Shown here: positions 26,753 to 36,580 of the stretch, one piece after another
Layout of the letters: the number at the start of each line of letters is the position of its first letter
How positions within the stretch are numbered: the stretch's first letter is position 1
Notes under the pieces: model-generated
Databases searched by the model: none
The model's input: the letters and a program-made list of their open reading frames with translations, nothing else
What the model was told of the DNA's origin: nothing
Source of the DNA: a virus
Virus record (IMG/VR): IMGVR_UViG_3300021440_000021
Location: 1 to 64,000 of that record
Length of the DNA: 64,000 nt
Direction: 5' to 3' (one strand)
Program-made: the position numbers and the translations under genes

Positions 26753-29700
26753 CTAATGTTTACGTCTTGTTACATAACCACCGTGAGCGAAGTTCTTTTT
26801 ATCGTTATCGCCTACAGCAGTTTTAGTTCCTTGAGAAAGAGATGAAGAAACAGATTGCGTTTTATTCGCATTCTCTCCGCCACCCGTGCTCACTGTGGGA
26901 CTTACTGTTGAATGGAACATACCATTAAATGCGTCCCTAATGCCTCCAAACAACCCAGAATGTTGTGTTGTATTAGTTGTGGACATTTTATCTTTTAAAG
27001 CTTGCAAGTCAGCTCTTTGTTGAGCTGAGAGAGGTGTACCATCTTTATTTGTTCCCCTAGAAAGCATTTCATCAAGAGCTTTAGGAACATTTCTGTTCAG
27101 GTAGTTTTGTCTTGCTTTTACAGCCAAACCACCGAATGGTACAAAAGCTCCAACAGCAGATTCAACACCCTTTTCTATACCACTGTCTTTACTTCTTGCA
27201 TAGTTTAAGAAGTCATCAGGCCCCCATTGATCCACTGAACCAGCAAGCCCTGTGGGGGTTTGAAATGTGCTTTTCTCGTGTAAAGGTTGATCAAAACCAT
27301 TAGGCCAAGGATTGGCTTTGGGTTGTTCCTCTTTTTTAGGTTGGTTTTGCTTACTCATCCAATAAGGCAATCCCGTTGCAGGATCAATATCATTGTCTGA
27401 GTGAACTTGCCACCCACCTTGACTGATTGTCCAAGGGGTTTGTGAATTAACACTACCACCCTTAGCCATTTTCACTGGGGCCTGAACTTGATCAGGAGCT
27501 TGAACCTGAGCATCGTGAGCTTGCAGCTCTTCAGGAGAAAAAGGTAAATCATCAGGGCCTTGTCCACCAATACGCCCTTGAGCGTTTAGTTTAGCCAGCC
27601 CTTCCTTTGCCTTGTTCACCATTTTTTCTACGTAATCTAGTCCAAGATAACGAACAACATCAGCAGGGAGAACGTATTCACCCTCTGAAAGCTTTGCATC
27701 TACATTATCTGCCACTTCGTTCGGTAAAGCACCCGGAGGAACTGGATTTGTATTTTGTGTGTTTTCCACGGAGCCTCCTTCGGCAAATCTTGGTTTAGTC
27801 AGGTCATATTTAGAACCTAGTTTAGAAATGTCCACCTCTATCCCATAGACAGGGAGATTTTCTGGGGGGTTAATTTTATTGAAGTAATCTGCTTTTAACT
27901 TACTAACAAAGTCAGCCCACGTACCCCCTTGTTCTACAAGAGTTCTTGCAGCCCCGACATCATAACCAGCCGAATAAAGAGCAGACATAACTCCTCTCTC
28001 TTCATCTGTAATAAAAGATGAATCAGACCACGGCCTCAAGGCTGCGTTTCTAAAAGCTCTATAAAGAAACTTCAACTCATATTTTGGGTTAGCCATTCCA
28101 AGACCAGCATCTTCTAACCCCGGAACTGTCCTAATATGATCCCAAAATTGCTGAGAATCTCTTGCACTACTTGGTGAGCTTTCTGTGTAGTTCATCTTTT
28201 TTTGAGAAATCTGAACATCATCACCAAATTCTTGCTTAAGCTCATCTAGATATTTCTTCAGAGATGTAACATAAGTTTGATAAAAACCAGATTTTGGGTT
28301 AAGAGCTTTAGCAATTTCAGAGGGACTATTTTTAAATCTTGCTTCTACGATTTTTTCAATCGGAGGAAACACCACCTTGTTGATACCAAGATCAGAAGCT
28401 TTTGCTAGAATAGCGTCTCCTAAGAGACGAACAGATTCTGAGATTTTAGTGATTGGTGGATTATTAAATGTTTTGTTTGGGGCTTTGTAAAGCGCAATCT
28501 GAACGCTTTCATCCAAACTTTTATAATAATTTGTCCAACTTAATTCTACCTCTGAATCATCCCATATTTCAGGAACATTTTCTTCATAAGCTTTTTTTAA
28601 TTTAAGTTTTAACTTATAAAAATTTTCCCAAACTTCTAGTGTAGAATTGGCTATATACTCTTTTAATGCAGCTAAATACTCATCTCTAAGAACTAAATTT
28701 TCAGGGGTGTTTTCAAATCTTTTATCACAAGTATAAATCACCCTTTCATATAAGCTCTTTTTAAGAGCTTTATCATAATCTATTTTTTTAGATGGTTTTT
28801 GCCATCCTTTTTGGACAAGATCAGATTGAAGTTCTTCTGGAAGAAGATAGGTTTCACCAGTAATAGCATCTTTTCTCACACTATAACGAGTATGAGCGAG
28901 TGTTCCGTTGTGATAGTGTTGATAATTAGCTTTAAATCTCGGATCACCTGTGTTATAGTCATTAGGAGAATTGATTGTAAGCTCTTGATAACTGATTTCT
29001 GGGTCTCGTAATCCAACCTCTTGTTGCCTTTGATATCGCTGATAACCTTGGCCAGAGGGGAGAATTTCATAACTAGAAGGATGGTCATTTAATTGATCAA
29101 TTATATCTTTTCTAGTGTATCTTTTAGCAGGATCAATTTCAATCCCTGTTGCATTCCATTCAGAAGTTCTAATTGTTGGATTATCATTCAATTCTTTTAA
29201 AAATTGACTACCCTTAATCCCATCTTTAGGAAACTCTAAACTATCAATAAATGGACGAAGAGGGGATTGAAAACTTAGATCAGGATGTGCCCATTCATTA
29301 TCTTCAAGGGGAGGACCACCATTATCTTCAAATTTCTTCTTTTTATAACGAGGAATTGGATCAGTTTTAGCTGATAACCCCAAATCATAAGGAAGATTCA
29401 TAAGTTGTGTTTTATAATCTTCAACACCATTTGCTTTATCAATTTGAGATTGAACATCTGCTAAAGCACCATCTAACTCTCTAGCTGTCCATGTATCATC
29501 AGAGAATGCGGGGAGATTTAAAGAACGTTCACTAGCTGTAAGGTTAGCTCTATCTGCTGTTAAATTAGCAAGAGCCTCTCCCTCATTTCTAGTATAGAGA
29601 TCGTAGTATCCCATCTCAGACGGTTTGTCAAATTTGGTAATAGCAAAAAGGTTTTCTAACGAAGATGCAAACTCTGGATATTGCTCTCTGAGTTGTAAAA

Positions 29701-30829
29701 CACTGTCTTCTACATTACTCTTATGATCTGCAATCCTACTAACCTCTGAGCGTAACTGCCCAAGAGTTTCACCATCCACTGTTGTAAAATTGTCGGGTTT
29801 ACCCTTAAACTCTTCAACTTGTTTCACAACATAATTGTAAGCTTTTTCGGCAGTGGACAAGTCATCTAAAGCTGTAAGGTAAGCTTTGCCATATAAATTA
29901 AGTTGACCATAAACTTTACCAACCTTTACAGAAAGATAATTTGGGCTTGTCCCACCCTCTCTTCCTTCAATCTTGTCGGCACCATGCTGCAATTCGTGCA
30001 ACACTGTTGCATCATCAGAAAGAGTTCTTGTGAAGATAGTTTCTGTGCTGGGGTCAAATGCTGCTTTATGACCTCTAGAGATTTGTAAATCGGCGGTAAG
30101 GTCTGTAGCAACATTAGCTTTCATCTCACCAAGGCCAGCCACTTTTTCATAAAGCTCTTTGTGTTTAAAAGCATCTTTAACAGGCCCAATAGCTACACCT
30201 GTAGGAGAAACATTTTCAGCAAAATGAATATAATCGGGGGAAGTTGTAAACTTACTGTCGTCAGTTTCCATAAGCCATCCAGATTTTGGATGCTCACTAG
30301 CCCCTGTTCGACGAAGAACTTCTTCTGGGGTAAACCCACTTCTTTTTAAATAATCTGCCTCTTTAGCCACTTTAGAGGGGGCAGAGAAGAAAACTCCAAG
30401 AGCATCTTCGTCTGCCTTAAACCCAGTTGTAGCTTTGGGGGCTACTGTAGCACCAGCAACATTAGCTACTGTTGTATTCAAATCACCAATAGTGCCTTTC
30501 CCCGTAACCATACGCTCAATAGGGTCATAGACACCATGAGCAAGAGCAGAGCCAGTTTTAGTGATAAAATTACCAACATCACTATTAATCCCACTCAAAG
30601 ATTGAGGTGTGGTAAACCAACTGCCAAAATCTTTAAGTTTTTCACCTGCGGCCTTGACGTAAGAGCCACGTTGTTCTGTTTTTTCTGGATAGATAGTATA
30701 AGTGGAGCCGTCAATAATTGACTTATAGGAACTACCACCATCATCTGTGAGACCAACAAAAGGGTCATTAGGCCCTGCATTAAGCGGGATGTTATTAGGG
30801 GAAATATCACTTAATGCTGTTACAGCCAT
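26753..30829 (-). CDS. Giant polyvalent-type protein with HExxH motif (1,358 aa)
   Basis: A multidomain protein between portal and scaffold. Around residue 270 LHELQHGADKIEGREGG gives an HExxH zinc-metallopeptidase-like site. Near residues 600-670 YQELTINSP...HYHNGTLAHTRY...EELQSDL matches the polyvalent-protein-associated (LPD) pattern. The C-terminal third has RFAEGGSV and LSEGEYVLPADVVRYLG, seen in podovirus virion proteins. It is probably packaged and delivered into the host. Several parts look disordered. Confidence 0.65.
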   Translation of the reverse strand: MAVTALSDISPNNIPLNAGPNDPFVGLTDDGGSSYKSIIDGSTYTIYPEKTEQRGSYVKAAGEKLKDFGSWFTTPQSLSGINSDVGNFITKTGSALAHGVYDPIERMVTGKGTIGDLNTTVANVAGATVAPKATTGFKADEDALGVFFSAPSKVAKEADYLKRSGFTPEEVLRRTGASEHPKSGWLMETDDSKFTTSPDYIHFAENVSPTGVAIGPVKDAFKHKELYEKVAGLGEMKANVATDLTADLQISRGHKAAFDPSTETIFTRTLSDDATVLHELQHGADKIEGREGGTSPNYLSVKVGKVYGQLNLYGKAYLTALDDLSTAEKAYNYVVKQVEEFKGKPDNFTTVDGETLGQLRSEVSRIADHKSNVEDSVLQLREQYPEFASSLENLFAITKFDKPSEMGYYDLYTRNEGEALANLTADRANLTASERSLNLPAFSDDTWTARELDGALADVQSQIDKANGVEDYKTQLMNLPYDLGLSAKTDPIPRYKKKKFEDNGGPPLEDNEWAHPDLSFQSPLRPFIDSLEFPKDGIKGSQFLKELNDNPTIRTSEWNATGIEIDPAKRYTRKDIIDQLNDHPSSYEILPSGQGYQRYQRQQEVGLRDPEISYQELTINSPNDYNTGDPRFKANYQHYHNGTLAHTRYSVRKDAITGETYLLPEELQSDLVQKGWQKPSKKIDYDKALKKSLYERVIYTCDKRFENTPENLVLRDEYLAALKEYIANSTLEVWENFYKLKLKLKKAYEENVPEIWDDSEVELSWTNYYKSLDESVQIALYKAPNKTFNNPPITKISESVRLLGDAILAKASDLGINKVVFPPIEKIVEARFKNSPSEIAKALNPKSGFYQTYVTSLKKYLDELKQEFGDDVQISQKKMNYTESSPSSARDSQQFWDHIRTVPGLEDAGLGMANPKYELKFLYRAFRNAALRPWSDSSFITDEERGVMSALYSAGYDVGAARTLVEQGGTWADFVSKLKADYFNKINPPENLPVYGIEVDISKLGSKYDLTKPRFAEGGSVENTQNTNPVPPGALPNEVADNVDAKLSEGEYVLPADVVRYLGLDYVEKMVNKAKEGLAKLNAQGRIGGQGPDDLPFSPEELQAHDAQVQAPDQVQAPVKMAKGGSVNSQTPWTISQGGWQVHSDNDIDPATGLPYWMSKQNQPKKEEQPKANPWPNGFDQPLHEKSTFQTPTGLAGSVDQWGPDDFLNYARSKDSGIEKGVESAVGAFVPFGGLAVKARQNYLNRNVPKALDEMLSRGTNKDGTPLSAQQRADLQALKDKMSTTNTTQHSGLFGGIRDAFNGMFHSTVSPTVSTGGGENANKTQSVSSSLSQGTKTAVGDNDKKNFAHGGYVTRRKH

Positions 30830-31030
30830 TTATTTTTCCAATGCGTTTATATCGTCCTTAAGTGTGAGGAGTTTACGAAGGGCTGTAATTTGCCCCTGAG
30901 CGCGATAAATCTCTTCCACTCGCATACTTTGCTCTAAAAGTCGTTGAACCTGAGAAATGCGTCCATTGATCATCTCAATGAACGCCTCATTAAAGCCCGG
31001 ACTGTTGACGAAACCTTTTAAACCGTTCAT
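30830..31030 (-). CDS. Small helical protein, 66 aa
   Basis: A charged helical protein (ISQVQRLLEQSMRVEEIYRAQGQITALRKLL) directly after the portal gene and overlapping its end. A head-completion or portal-accessory role is inferred from location only. Confidence 0.6.
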   Translation of the reverse strand: MNGLKGFVNSPGFNEAFIEMINGRISQVQRLLEQSMRVEEIYRAQGQITALRKLLTLKDDINALEK

Positions 31031-33090
31031 TGAACACCATTTGCGCTAAAACCGGGGGTGGAAGGAGCAGGGACAGAACCTGTGCCCATCATTCCACCAC
31101 CAGAGCCTTGTGTATCACCCACTTGGACCCCTGCCGGAGCCGGAGGACCACCTTGAGGGGACATTCCCGGAGGCATTTGAGTTTGTGGGCCAGTGGGAGG
31201 TTGGAAAGCTTTAAGCAATTCAGCTTGAATAGCAGCATCAGATAGAGAATTGGTCACTTTATCCTCATCAAGATCAAGCGATTTAGCAATTTCTCTTACA
31301 ATGATGTCCAATTTAGCAAACGGAGCAAGGATTGGATTAGAAACAATTCCAAGGAATTGCATCAAACGCTGACTTCTCACTTCATTCGCCATTAAACTCT
31401 CAGTTCCACGAGCACTAACTTCCAAATCCCCTTTAATTTCAGGGTCGAAGTCAAATTGCATGTTGAAAGCAAAGAAAGCTCTTCCTAACGGACCTAAAAG
31501 ATAGTCATCGAGGTTCTTTACAACTGTTCTGATTGAGCCATTAGCCGCATTCATCAGCATTGAGATGCCAGAAGCAGTTCTGCCCACCCCTTGAATGCCT
31601 GTTTGGCCATAAGAATACGAAGGTAATCCTGTGCTTTCGTCAGCCAAAACTCTAGCTTTGTCAAAAAGCATCAAATTCTGATTTGCCACATTTGGAAACT
31701 CTGTCCCAAAAATAGCTTGACCCGGAGCACCCGCTTGACGACGAAAAACTTTGCCCGGATGAATGTCTAACTCTTGACCCGGAACCAAATTTGTCTCATC
31801 AATTTCAAAAACAAGGTTGCCAGATAGTGCAGCATTATCTACAGCCATACGCATGAAGCCATTCATGAGTAATTGTGTATCTTCCATATTCTCTGCCACA
31901 CCAATTCCAAAGAAACTGTATGGGTTCATCTCATATGGAGCCGCGTAATAAGGGATACGAGCAGGTTGGAAGGGATTAATTACAAAACGAAGGATTTGAT
32001 TATTGCAAGTCCAAATGTTTGCACTAATCATATCATCGTCTTTGATACTCTTATCAACTACAATACCTTTATTACGAAGGTGTTCAGCCTCAATATACCC
32101 CCAATATTCCAGAACTTCCCACCTTTCCACATCAGGATTGGTGTTCCCATCCTCCATTTCAAATTCCCAATATTCTTTTACATACGAAGAGCCACTATCA
32201 ATGGCATCTTCAATAGCTTTGGGCTTGAAGAAAGGACGTTTATTCAAATCTTTGAGGTCTTTAAGAGACATCTTGTGTCTCTCCACCACATATTCCGCCT
32301 GATCCATATTCGCTGCGTCAGGGTCAGGATAGAAATTCCAAATGGAGACATGAGAAATAGTTGGAACAAGTTTTGTGACTGGTGTATAGACACCTTTATC
32401 ATCCCACTTGGGGTATTCTTTGTCTAAGGCCATAGGCCCTTTTAAAACACCTGTTCCAAATAGTGCACACTCAAAAGCTGAAGCTCTCAAATGTTTAGAT
32501 GCACCACTTTCCTCCAATTGATCTTGGATTTTCTTTTCCATCTTCTTCGCTGCAACATGTGCAGGATTGAATGTGACGGATGTGGCAGTTGTCCCCGGAC
32601 CAACTTGAAGCTTGCCTTGAATGGGAGCAAGCTTCTCGGCCATAGCGCCGAGGTTAAATTCTGTAGCTCCCGGAGGAAGCGGGGGGCCATCTTTCGTCCC
32701 AAAAGGAGACTTAAGAGGAGCTGCACCATCAGGAGTTTGAGGGTCAAAACTTACACTGTCGGATACACCTTCAGGAAGTTTCGTCTGATCAACCGAAATA
32801 GGAAAATCACCATTACCAAATAAAACCTCTACGATTTGACCATAGGCAGCCAACACTTTAGTTTTCGTAACTTTAACAAAAACCTTACTTTTCTCTTTAT
32901 CGCTAAACTGTGTAGTTGAGCTGTAGAGACCACGAAAGTTTCTGTAAGCATTTAGAAAACGCTCTTCATCAAGAAGTTTTTTTGTTCTAGCTCTTTCAAA
33001 TCTTTCACGAACGAATGCAACAGCTTCATCCATTGGCACTGTTTGAGTAGCATCAATGCCTTCATTTTCATAAGAAAGCTGATCGTCCAT
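31027..33090 (-). CDS. Portal protein
   Basis: A 687-residue protein following the large terminase. Central sequences such as VERWEVLEYWGYIEAEHL, PFQPARIPYYAAPYEMNPYSFFGIGVAENMEDTQ and GVGRTASGISMLMNAANGSI are portal-type, and a Pro/Gly/Gln-rich disordered tail ends the protein. It forms the dodecameric DNA channel at the head vertex. Confidence 0.85.
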   Translation of the reverse strand: MDDQLSYENEGIDATQTVPMDEAVAFVRERFERARTKKLLDEERFLNAYRNFRGLYSSTTQFSDKEKSKVFVKVTKTKVLAAYGQIVEVLFGNGDFPISVDQTKLPEGVSDSVSFDPQTPDGAAPLKSPFGTKDGPPLPPGATEFNLGAMAEKLAPIQGKLQVGPGTTATSVTFNPAHVAAKKMEKKIQDQLEESGASKHLRASAFECALFGTGVLKGPMALDKEYPKWDDKGVYTPVTKLVPTISHVSIWNFYPDPDAANMDQAEYVVERHKMSLKDLKDLNKRPFFKPKAIEDAIDSGSSYVKEYWEFEMEDGNTNPDVERWEVLEYWGYIEAEHLRNKGIVVDKSIKDDDMISANIWTCNNQILRFVINPFQPARIPYYAAPYEMNPYSFFGIGVAENMEDTQLLMNGFMRMAVDNAALSGNLVFEIDETNLVPGQELDIHPGKVFRRQAGAPGQAIFGTEFPNVANQNLMLFDKARVLADESTGLPSYSYGQTGIQGVGRTASGISMLMNAANGSIRTVVKNLDDYLLGPLGRAFFAFNMQFDFDPEIKGDLEVSARGTESLMANEVRSQRLMQFLGIVSNPILAPFAKLDIIVREIAKSLDLDEDKVTNSLSDAAIQAELLKAFQPPTGPQTQMPPGMSPQGGPPAPAGVQVGDTQGSGGGMMGTGSVPAPSTPGFSANGVQ

Positions 33091-33101
33091 TCATTATTCC
33101 T

Positions 33102-34649
33102 TTAATATCCAAAAACCAAATCTGCTGGTCTGTAATGTCTAGCTGTATCTGGATTTACATCCCAAGCTGTCGATCTAGGTCTTGACATAACACCATAACG
33201 AAGAGCATCGTAAATGTGGTCTTCACCCTTTGTGTTTACATCTTCTACGTTATTCACATCCAATTGTAAAACTGGGATTTGTGCAATTGTGTTAATGCAA
33301 TTAGAGAAGACAACCAATCTAGGCTCTTCTGTGTATTCATCTACTTGAAGGCGTCTGTGAACTTCGTTCTTACCCGCCACTCTAGCTCCACGACTACGAT
33401 CAGAAGGTCTCCAACGACATCCACGAGCAATCATCGTTTCCGCAATAGATGGACCTGTTTGCCCTCTTTGGTGCCAACAAGAACTATCAAGTACGCCATA
33501 AGTAATCGGGCCATCATCTTGTTCCATGTAAAGGATTGTGTCTGCGAGGTCTGTTGCCAACATTTTTGAAACGTAAAGCTCTCGGTAGACGACCAGTTGT
33601 TCCTCTGGTGTCACCGCAAACCATAAAACGGCTGAGTAAGAACTGTACCCAAAATCACAAGCCCTAAACCGTCTCCAAGAAACAGGAATCTCGTAAGGCT
33701 CAACAACATGAATTTGTCTGTTCCACTCTGGAAATGCAGACCCCTCAATAACATCCCAATCACCCTCTAAAAGTCTTTTTCTCTCTGCTTCCGGTAGGGA
33801 GAGCAGGTTAGCTTCGTATTCACCATTCTCGTAGAGATAGGGATTGTCCGAAAGACGAGAAGGGATGAAGCGTCTTTTAAACAGTGGTTCTCCCTCTCGT
33901 GTGTGGCCTTTTGGCCAACGAAGAGTTTCACCACTTTCAATATCTGTTGCCCAAAAAGCTTTATTCCAAGCTGAAGGGTCGATAAACATTTTCTTCACCC
34001 AATTATGACCAACGTTTCCGGGGTTGGTCGTAGCTCTCATATAGAGCTTTAAATCAGGTGCTGTAGTTCTAAGACGAGAACGCATGTAGTTCCATGCGTA
34101 AGGTGTGGGCCATTGTGTAAGTTCATCAAAAGCAATATAGTTAAAACTCTGCCCTTGGTATCTTGTAACGTCTTGGTCTCTTTCCAGATAAGACATCCAC
34201 AATGTGCCCCCAGAAGGGGTTTTCCACTCCATCTTCCGTTCAGACCACTTAATTCCGGGAATGGCTTTGGGGTAGAGTTCTTGGCTTTTCTGAACAAGTT
34301 CTCTAAGTTCTTCCGTTGTTCTACGAAGGATCAAACCACGAAACTGAGGATGATTAAGATCACGTAAAGCATCGGCCAAAATAGCGTATGACTTCCCACC
34401 ACCAGCACTCCCACCAAATAACACCTCTCTTTCAGAGGCTGCAAGAAAATCTGTTTGTGGACCTTTGTTGGGTTTGAAGATGATTTCTCTATCTTCTTCT
34501 ATTTCATTCACGAATTGATAATCGGGCACTTCCACAATTTGTGGTGCTTCTTTAACAACAGGTTTCTTTGTAGCCACAGGGGTGCGAACACGTTTGGTTC
34601 GTGGCCCTTTGGGGAAAGAGGCAAGTTTTGCCCGTTCTTCTTCGTTCAT
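33102..34649 (-). CDS. terL: Terminase large subunit
   Basis: A 515-residue packaging motor. Walker A is GGSAGGGKS (79-87), Walker B YIAFDE (D175, E176), a coupling TTNPGN follows, and the C-terminal RNase H-like nuclease has ACDFGYSSYS, GVLDSS and DHIYDALRYG acids. It translocates and cuts DNA at the portal. A short overlap with the next upstream gene shows operon coupling. Confidence 0.93.
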   Translation of the reverse strand: MNEEERAKLASFPKGPRTKRVRTPVATKKPVVKEAPQIVEVPDYQFVNEIEEDREIIFKPNKGPQTDFLAASEREVLFGGSAGGGKSYAILADALRDLNHPQFRGLILRRTTEELRELVQKSQELYPKAIPGIKWSERKMEWKTPSGGTLWMSYLERDQDVTRYQGQSFNYIAFDELTQWPTPYAWNYMRSRLRTTAPDLKLYMRATTNPGNVGHNWVKKMFIDPSAWNKAFWATDIESGETLRWPKGHTREGEPLFKRRFIPSRLSDNPYLYENGEYEANLLSLPEAERKRLLEGDWDVIEGSAFPEWNRQIHVVEPYEIPVSWRRFRACDFGYSSYSAVLWFAVTPEEQLVVYRELYVSKMLATDLADTILYMEQDDGPITYGVLDSSCWHQRGQTGPSIAETMIARGCRWRPSDRSRGARVAGKNEVHRRLQVDEYTEEPRLVVFSNCINTIAQIPVLQLDVNNVEDVNTKGEDHIYDALRYGVMSRPRSTAWDVNPDTARHYRPADLVFGY

Positions 34650-35032
34650 TATTTAGCCCCTAAAGTCTCCGTATAATATTCTAGAGCTTTACGTGTTTTT
34701 TCTGCTCTGGCTGTCCAATTCTTCAAAGCATTTGCAGAGGTTCTACGCATACGTTCAACCTCCACCCTTTTCTTCAATCCAACATGAGAGATGTATCTCC
34801 CCGTAACTTCAGAAAGCCATTCAGCTACATAACGATAGCTATAATGTTTTAAATGCTTCTTGGCGACAGCCAAAGCTTCCAGCTCAAACTCTACAGGAAT
34901 GAGCATTGAGTTATCTTCTGGATCAATCTGATAGCCAAACGGAATTGTTCTTGCTAAACGAGGAATTGCTCTCCAATTCTTTTTGTCTGCAAAGAGCAAA
35001 TTATCCTGTTCACTTATCGGGTGCTGTTCCAT
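34649..35032 (-). CDS. DNA-binding protein, putative small terminase or HTH
   Basis: A 127-residue protein with a helix-turn-helix-like segment (YSYRYVAEWLSEVTGRYISHVGLKKRV) and a following charged coiled coil. Its place directly before terL suggests a packaging partner, but the 118-aa protein further upstream is an equally good small-terminase candidate. Confidence 0.6.
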   Translation of the reverse strand: MEQHPISEQDNLLFADKKNWRAIPRLARTIPFGYQIDPEDNSMLIPVEFELEALAVAKKHLKHYSYRYVAEWLSEVTGRYISHVGLKKRVEVERMRRTSANALKNWTARAEKTRKALEYYTETLGAK

Positions 35033-35265
35033 CAGCTTCTCTTAGGTTGTTTTTTTCTATTCGTTTCTCTAGAAACAACCCTTAAATTAGAGGGAGAATT
35101 ATCTCTGGGTGAAAAATTTTTATGATCCACTTCTTTACCATCTCCTTTTCTAACCCTACCTGCTTTTTCCATAATAGCTCTAGCTTTATTACGAGCAGCT
35201 CTATCTTTTTTCCCTTTGGCCGTCCCTTGAGTGGCCAAATACTCTTTTCTATAATCTCTGGCCAT
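35032..35265 (-). CDS. Small HNH-like protein
   Basis: A 77-residue very basic protein with EVDHKNFSPRDNSPSNLRVVSRETNRKK, the H-N pattern of compact HNH-type phage nucleases (one His in VDHK, Asn in NLRVV). Lacking zinc-binding cysteines, it is a minimal version. HNH proteins beside terminases often assist packaging cleavage. It overlaps both neighbours by one base. Confidence 0.6.
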   Translation of the reverse strand: MARDYRKEYLATQGTAKGKKDRAARNKARAIMEKAGRVRKGDGKEVDHKNFSPRDNSPSNLRVVSRETNRKKQPKRS

Positions 35266-35621
35266 TACTCATCCTTAGCTGGGAGAATGAACAACCCATT
35301 GCTGTTAATGTCAATCTTCTCTGTCTTGGAGACACCAATACGGTCAAGAATGTCTTTAGCAGCAGCAAGCTTTTCTTTCACTCCCCATTGAGTGGGATCG
35401 TCTAGAACACCAACCAAACCTACAGCAGCTTTGGGACCAGAACGAGAAAGAAACTGTTTCGTTGCGTTAATAATCTCATCTTCGAGAGTTTTAACGATGG
35501 AAGAGGTGGGGTAGGTAGGGTGATAACCAGCAAGCTTTTTAGCAGCTACAAAGTCCCCATTAGCCTCTTCAAAAAGCACTTCGAGAAATAGTTTTTGTTG
35601 ATCTGTTAGAGGACGAGCCAT
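35265..35621 (-). CDS. Putative terminase small subunit
   Basis: A 118-residue helical protein: LTDQQKLFLEVLFEEANGDFVAAKKLAGYHP is the N-terminal HTH-type segment of many small terminases, followed by an oligomerisation helix and a short C-terminus. It would bind pac/cos DNA and load TerL. Confidence 0.7.
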   Translation of the reverse strand: MARPLTDQQKLFLEVLFEEANGDFVAAKKLAGYHPTYPTSSIVKTLEDEIINATKQFLSRSGPKAAVGLVGVLDDPTQWGVKEKLAAAKDILDRIGVSKTEKIDINSNGLFILPAKDE

Positions 35622-35630
35622 TTTATTTCC

Positions 35631-35696
35631 TTAGCACTTGCAATTGGCTTTGCCACAGGTTTTGCAAACCTTGGCTTTTTTAACGGGCTTTTTCAT
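35631..35696 (-). CDS. Zinc-knuckle-like micropeptide, 21 aa
   Basis: MKKPVKKAKVCKTCGKANCKC: a Lys-rich N-terminus followed by CxxC and CxC, able to bind one zinc. Its start overlaps the next upstream stop region, and it ends 9 nt before the small-terminase gene. Similar tiny CKTCG proteins occur in phage late operons; function unknown. Confidence 0.55.
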   Translation of the reverse strand: MKKPVKKAKVCKTCGKANCKC

Positions 35697-35887
35697 TATG
35701 CACCAACTTTCCTTTTCCCAGTTTTCCGATCTTGTTTCAGCTTAAAAAGACCTTCAGGAGAAAATACTCTTCCAGCAGTTCTAGGATCAGGCCCTCGCAT
35801 GGGCATTTTATCCCCATCCCCAGAAGCTTTTCTTTTATCGTAAGCGTTTAAGGCAGGGCGTCTCTTAGGTTGTGATTTAGAAGCCAT
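35696..35887 (-). CDS. Basic hypothetical protein, 63 aa
   Basis: Starts MASKSQPKRRPALNAYDKRK; very rich in Lys/Arg and Gly, probably disordered and nucleic-acid-binding. ATG35887 overlaps the previous stop; an upstream ATG35893 would add two residues. Function unknown. Confidence 0.6.
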   Translation of the reverse strand: MASKSQPKRRPALNAYDKRKASGDGDKMPMRGPDPRTAGRVFSPEGLFKLKQDRKTGKRKVGA

Positions 35888-36282
35888 TAACACTTCTTCC
35901 CTTTAACCATACCACCTTTGGCATATTGTTTGATTTTACCAACAACGGCCTTACCTTCCGTCACAGTTTTACCATCCATACCAGTGACGGAGCGTTTAGT
36001 TGCAGTGCCTGTGCCAACATTCCAATCAGCCTTGGCTCCAACACCAATCACATCACCTTTTCTATATCCCTTCATTGCGTCTTTAGCAACAGGAGATTTG
36101 GTGCTTTTTGTAGTCTTAACAGGGGCAGGACGAGTTTTAGGCTTCGGAGATGTTTTAGGAGCACCCCCATACGAAACACCAAGACTATATGTCGAACCAT
36201 CTTTACGCTTCATCGTCTTAGCGGCTTGAGGGCGACGAGCAGCAATCTCAGCGGCTGTCAATTGTTTTTCTTTTTGTGCCAT
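35887..36282 (-). CDS. Basic Lys/Thr-rich hypothetical protein, 131 aa
   Basis: A protein with a disordered Lys/Pro/Thr middle (APKTSPKPKTRPAPVKTTK) and C-terminal YAKGGMVKGKKC. The AKGGMVKG tail is reminiscent of FAEGG-type phage virion motifs. Second gene of the late operon; its function is unknown. Confidence 0.6.
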   Translation of the reverse strand: MAQKEKQLTAAEIAARRPQAAKTMKRKDGSTYSLGVSYGGAPKTSPKPKTRPAPVKTTKSTKSPVAKDAMKGYRKGDVIGVGAKADWNVGTGTATKRSVTGMDGKTVTEGKAVVGKIKQYAKGGMVKGKKC

Positions 36283-36482
36283 TAGTGTGTTCCAAATAAA
36301 TCAATTTTGAGTTGTTGTGCTGTGGCAGCAATGGCCCCAAGCGTGATGATTGCATAGATAATCCATCTACCAATTGAACCAAGAGATTGAGTGATACGTA
36401 AGAAGTCTTTCACTGCCTTGACTTCCTGTTCCGTCAACTCCTTTGGATCAATCAGAACAAGGTCTGGTTCGTGATCACTCAT
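36282..36482 (-). CDS. Single-span membrane protein, 66 aa
   Basis: An acidic N-terminal region (MSDHEPDLVLIDPKELTEQEVKAVKDF) precedes one transmembrane helix (WIIYAIITLGAIAATA). It is the first protein gene of the late operon, directly after the tRNA. Function unknown; a membrane-associated lysis or exclusion role is possible. Confidence 0.6.
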   Translation of the reverse strand: MSDHEPDLVLIDPKELTEQEVKAVKDFLRITQSLGSIGRWIIYAIITLGAIAATAQQLKIDLFGTH

Positions 36483-36501
36483 TGTTTTCCCCGAAAGATA
36501 G

Positions 36502-36575
36502 TGGTGCTGATTGTAGGAGTCGAACCCACGTCAGAGGACTACAAAACCACTGTTCTACCATTGAACTAAATCAGC
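36502..36575 (-). tRNA. tRNA-Thr(UGU)
   Basis: Minus strand. The acceptor GCTGATT pairs fully with AATCAGC, the D arm is GTTC...GAAC, the T arm GTGGG/TTCGACT/CCTAC, discriminator A and an encoded CCA. The anticodon loop TTTGTAG gives TGT. The anticodon stem (GTGGT against TCCTC) has two U-U mismatches, so function is likely but not certain. Immediately 5' lies the folded RNA at 36581-36692. Confidence 0.75.
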
Positions 36576-36580
36576 AATAT

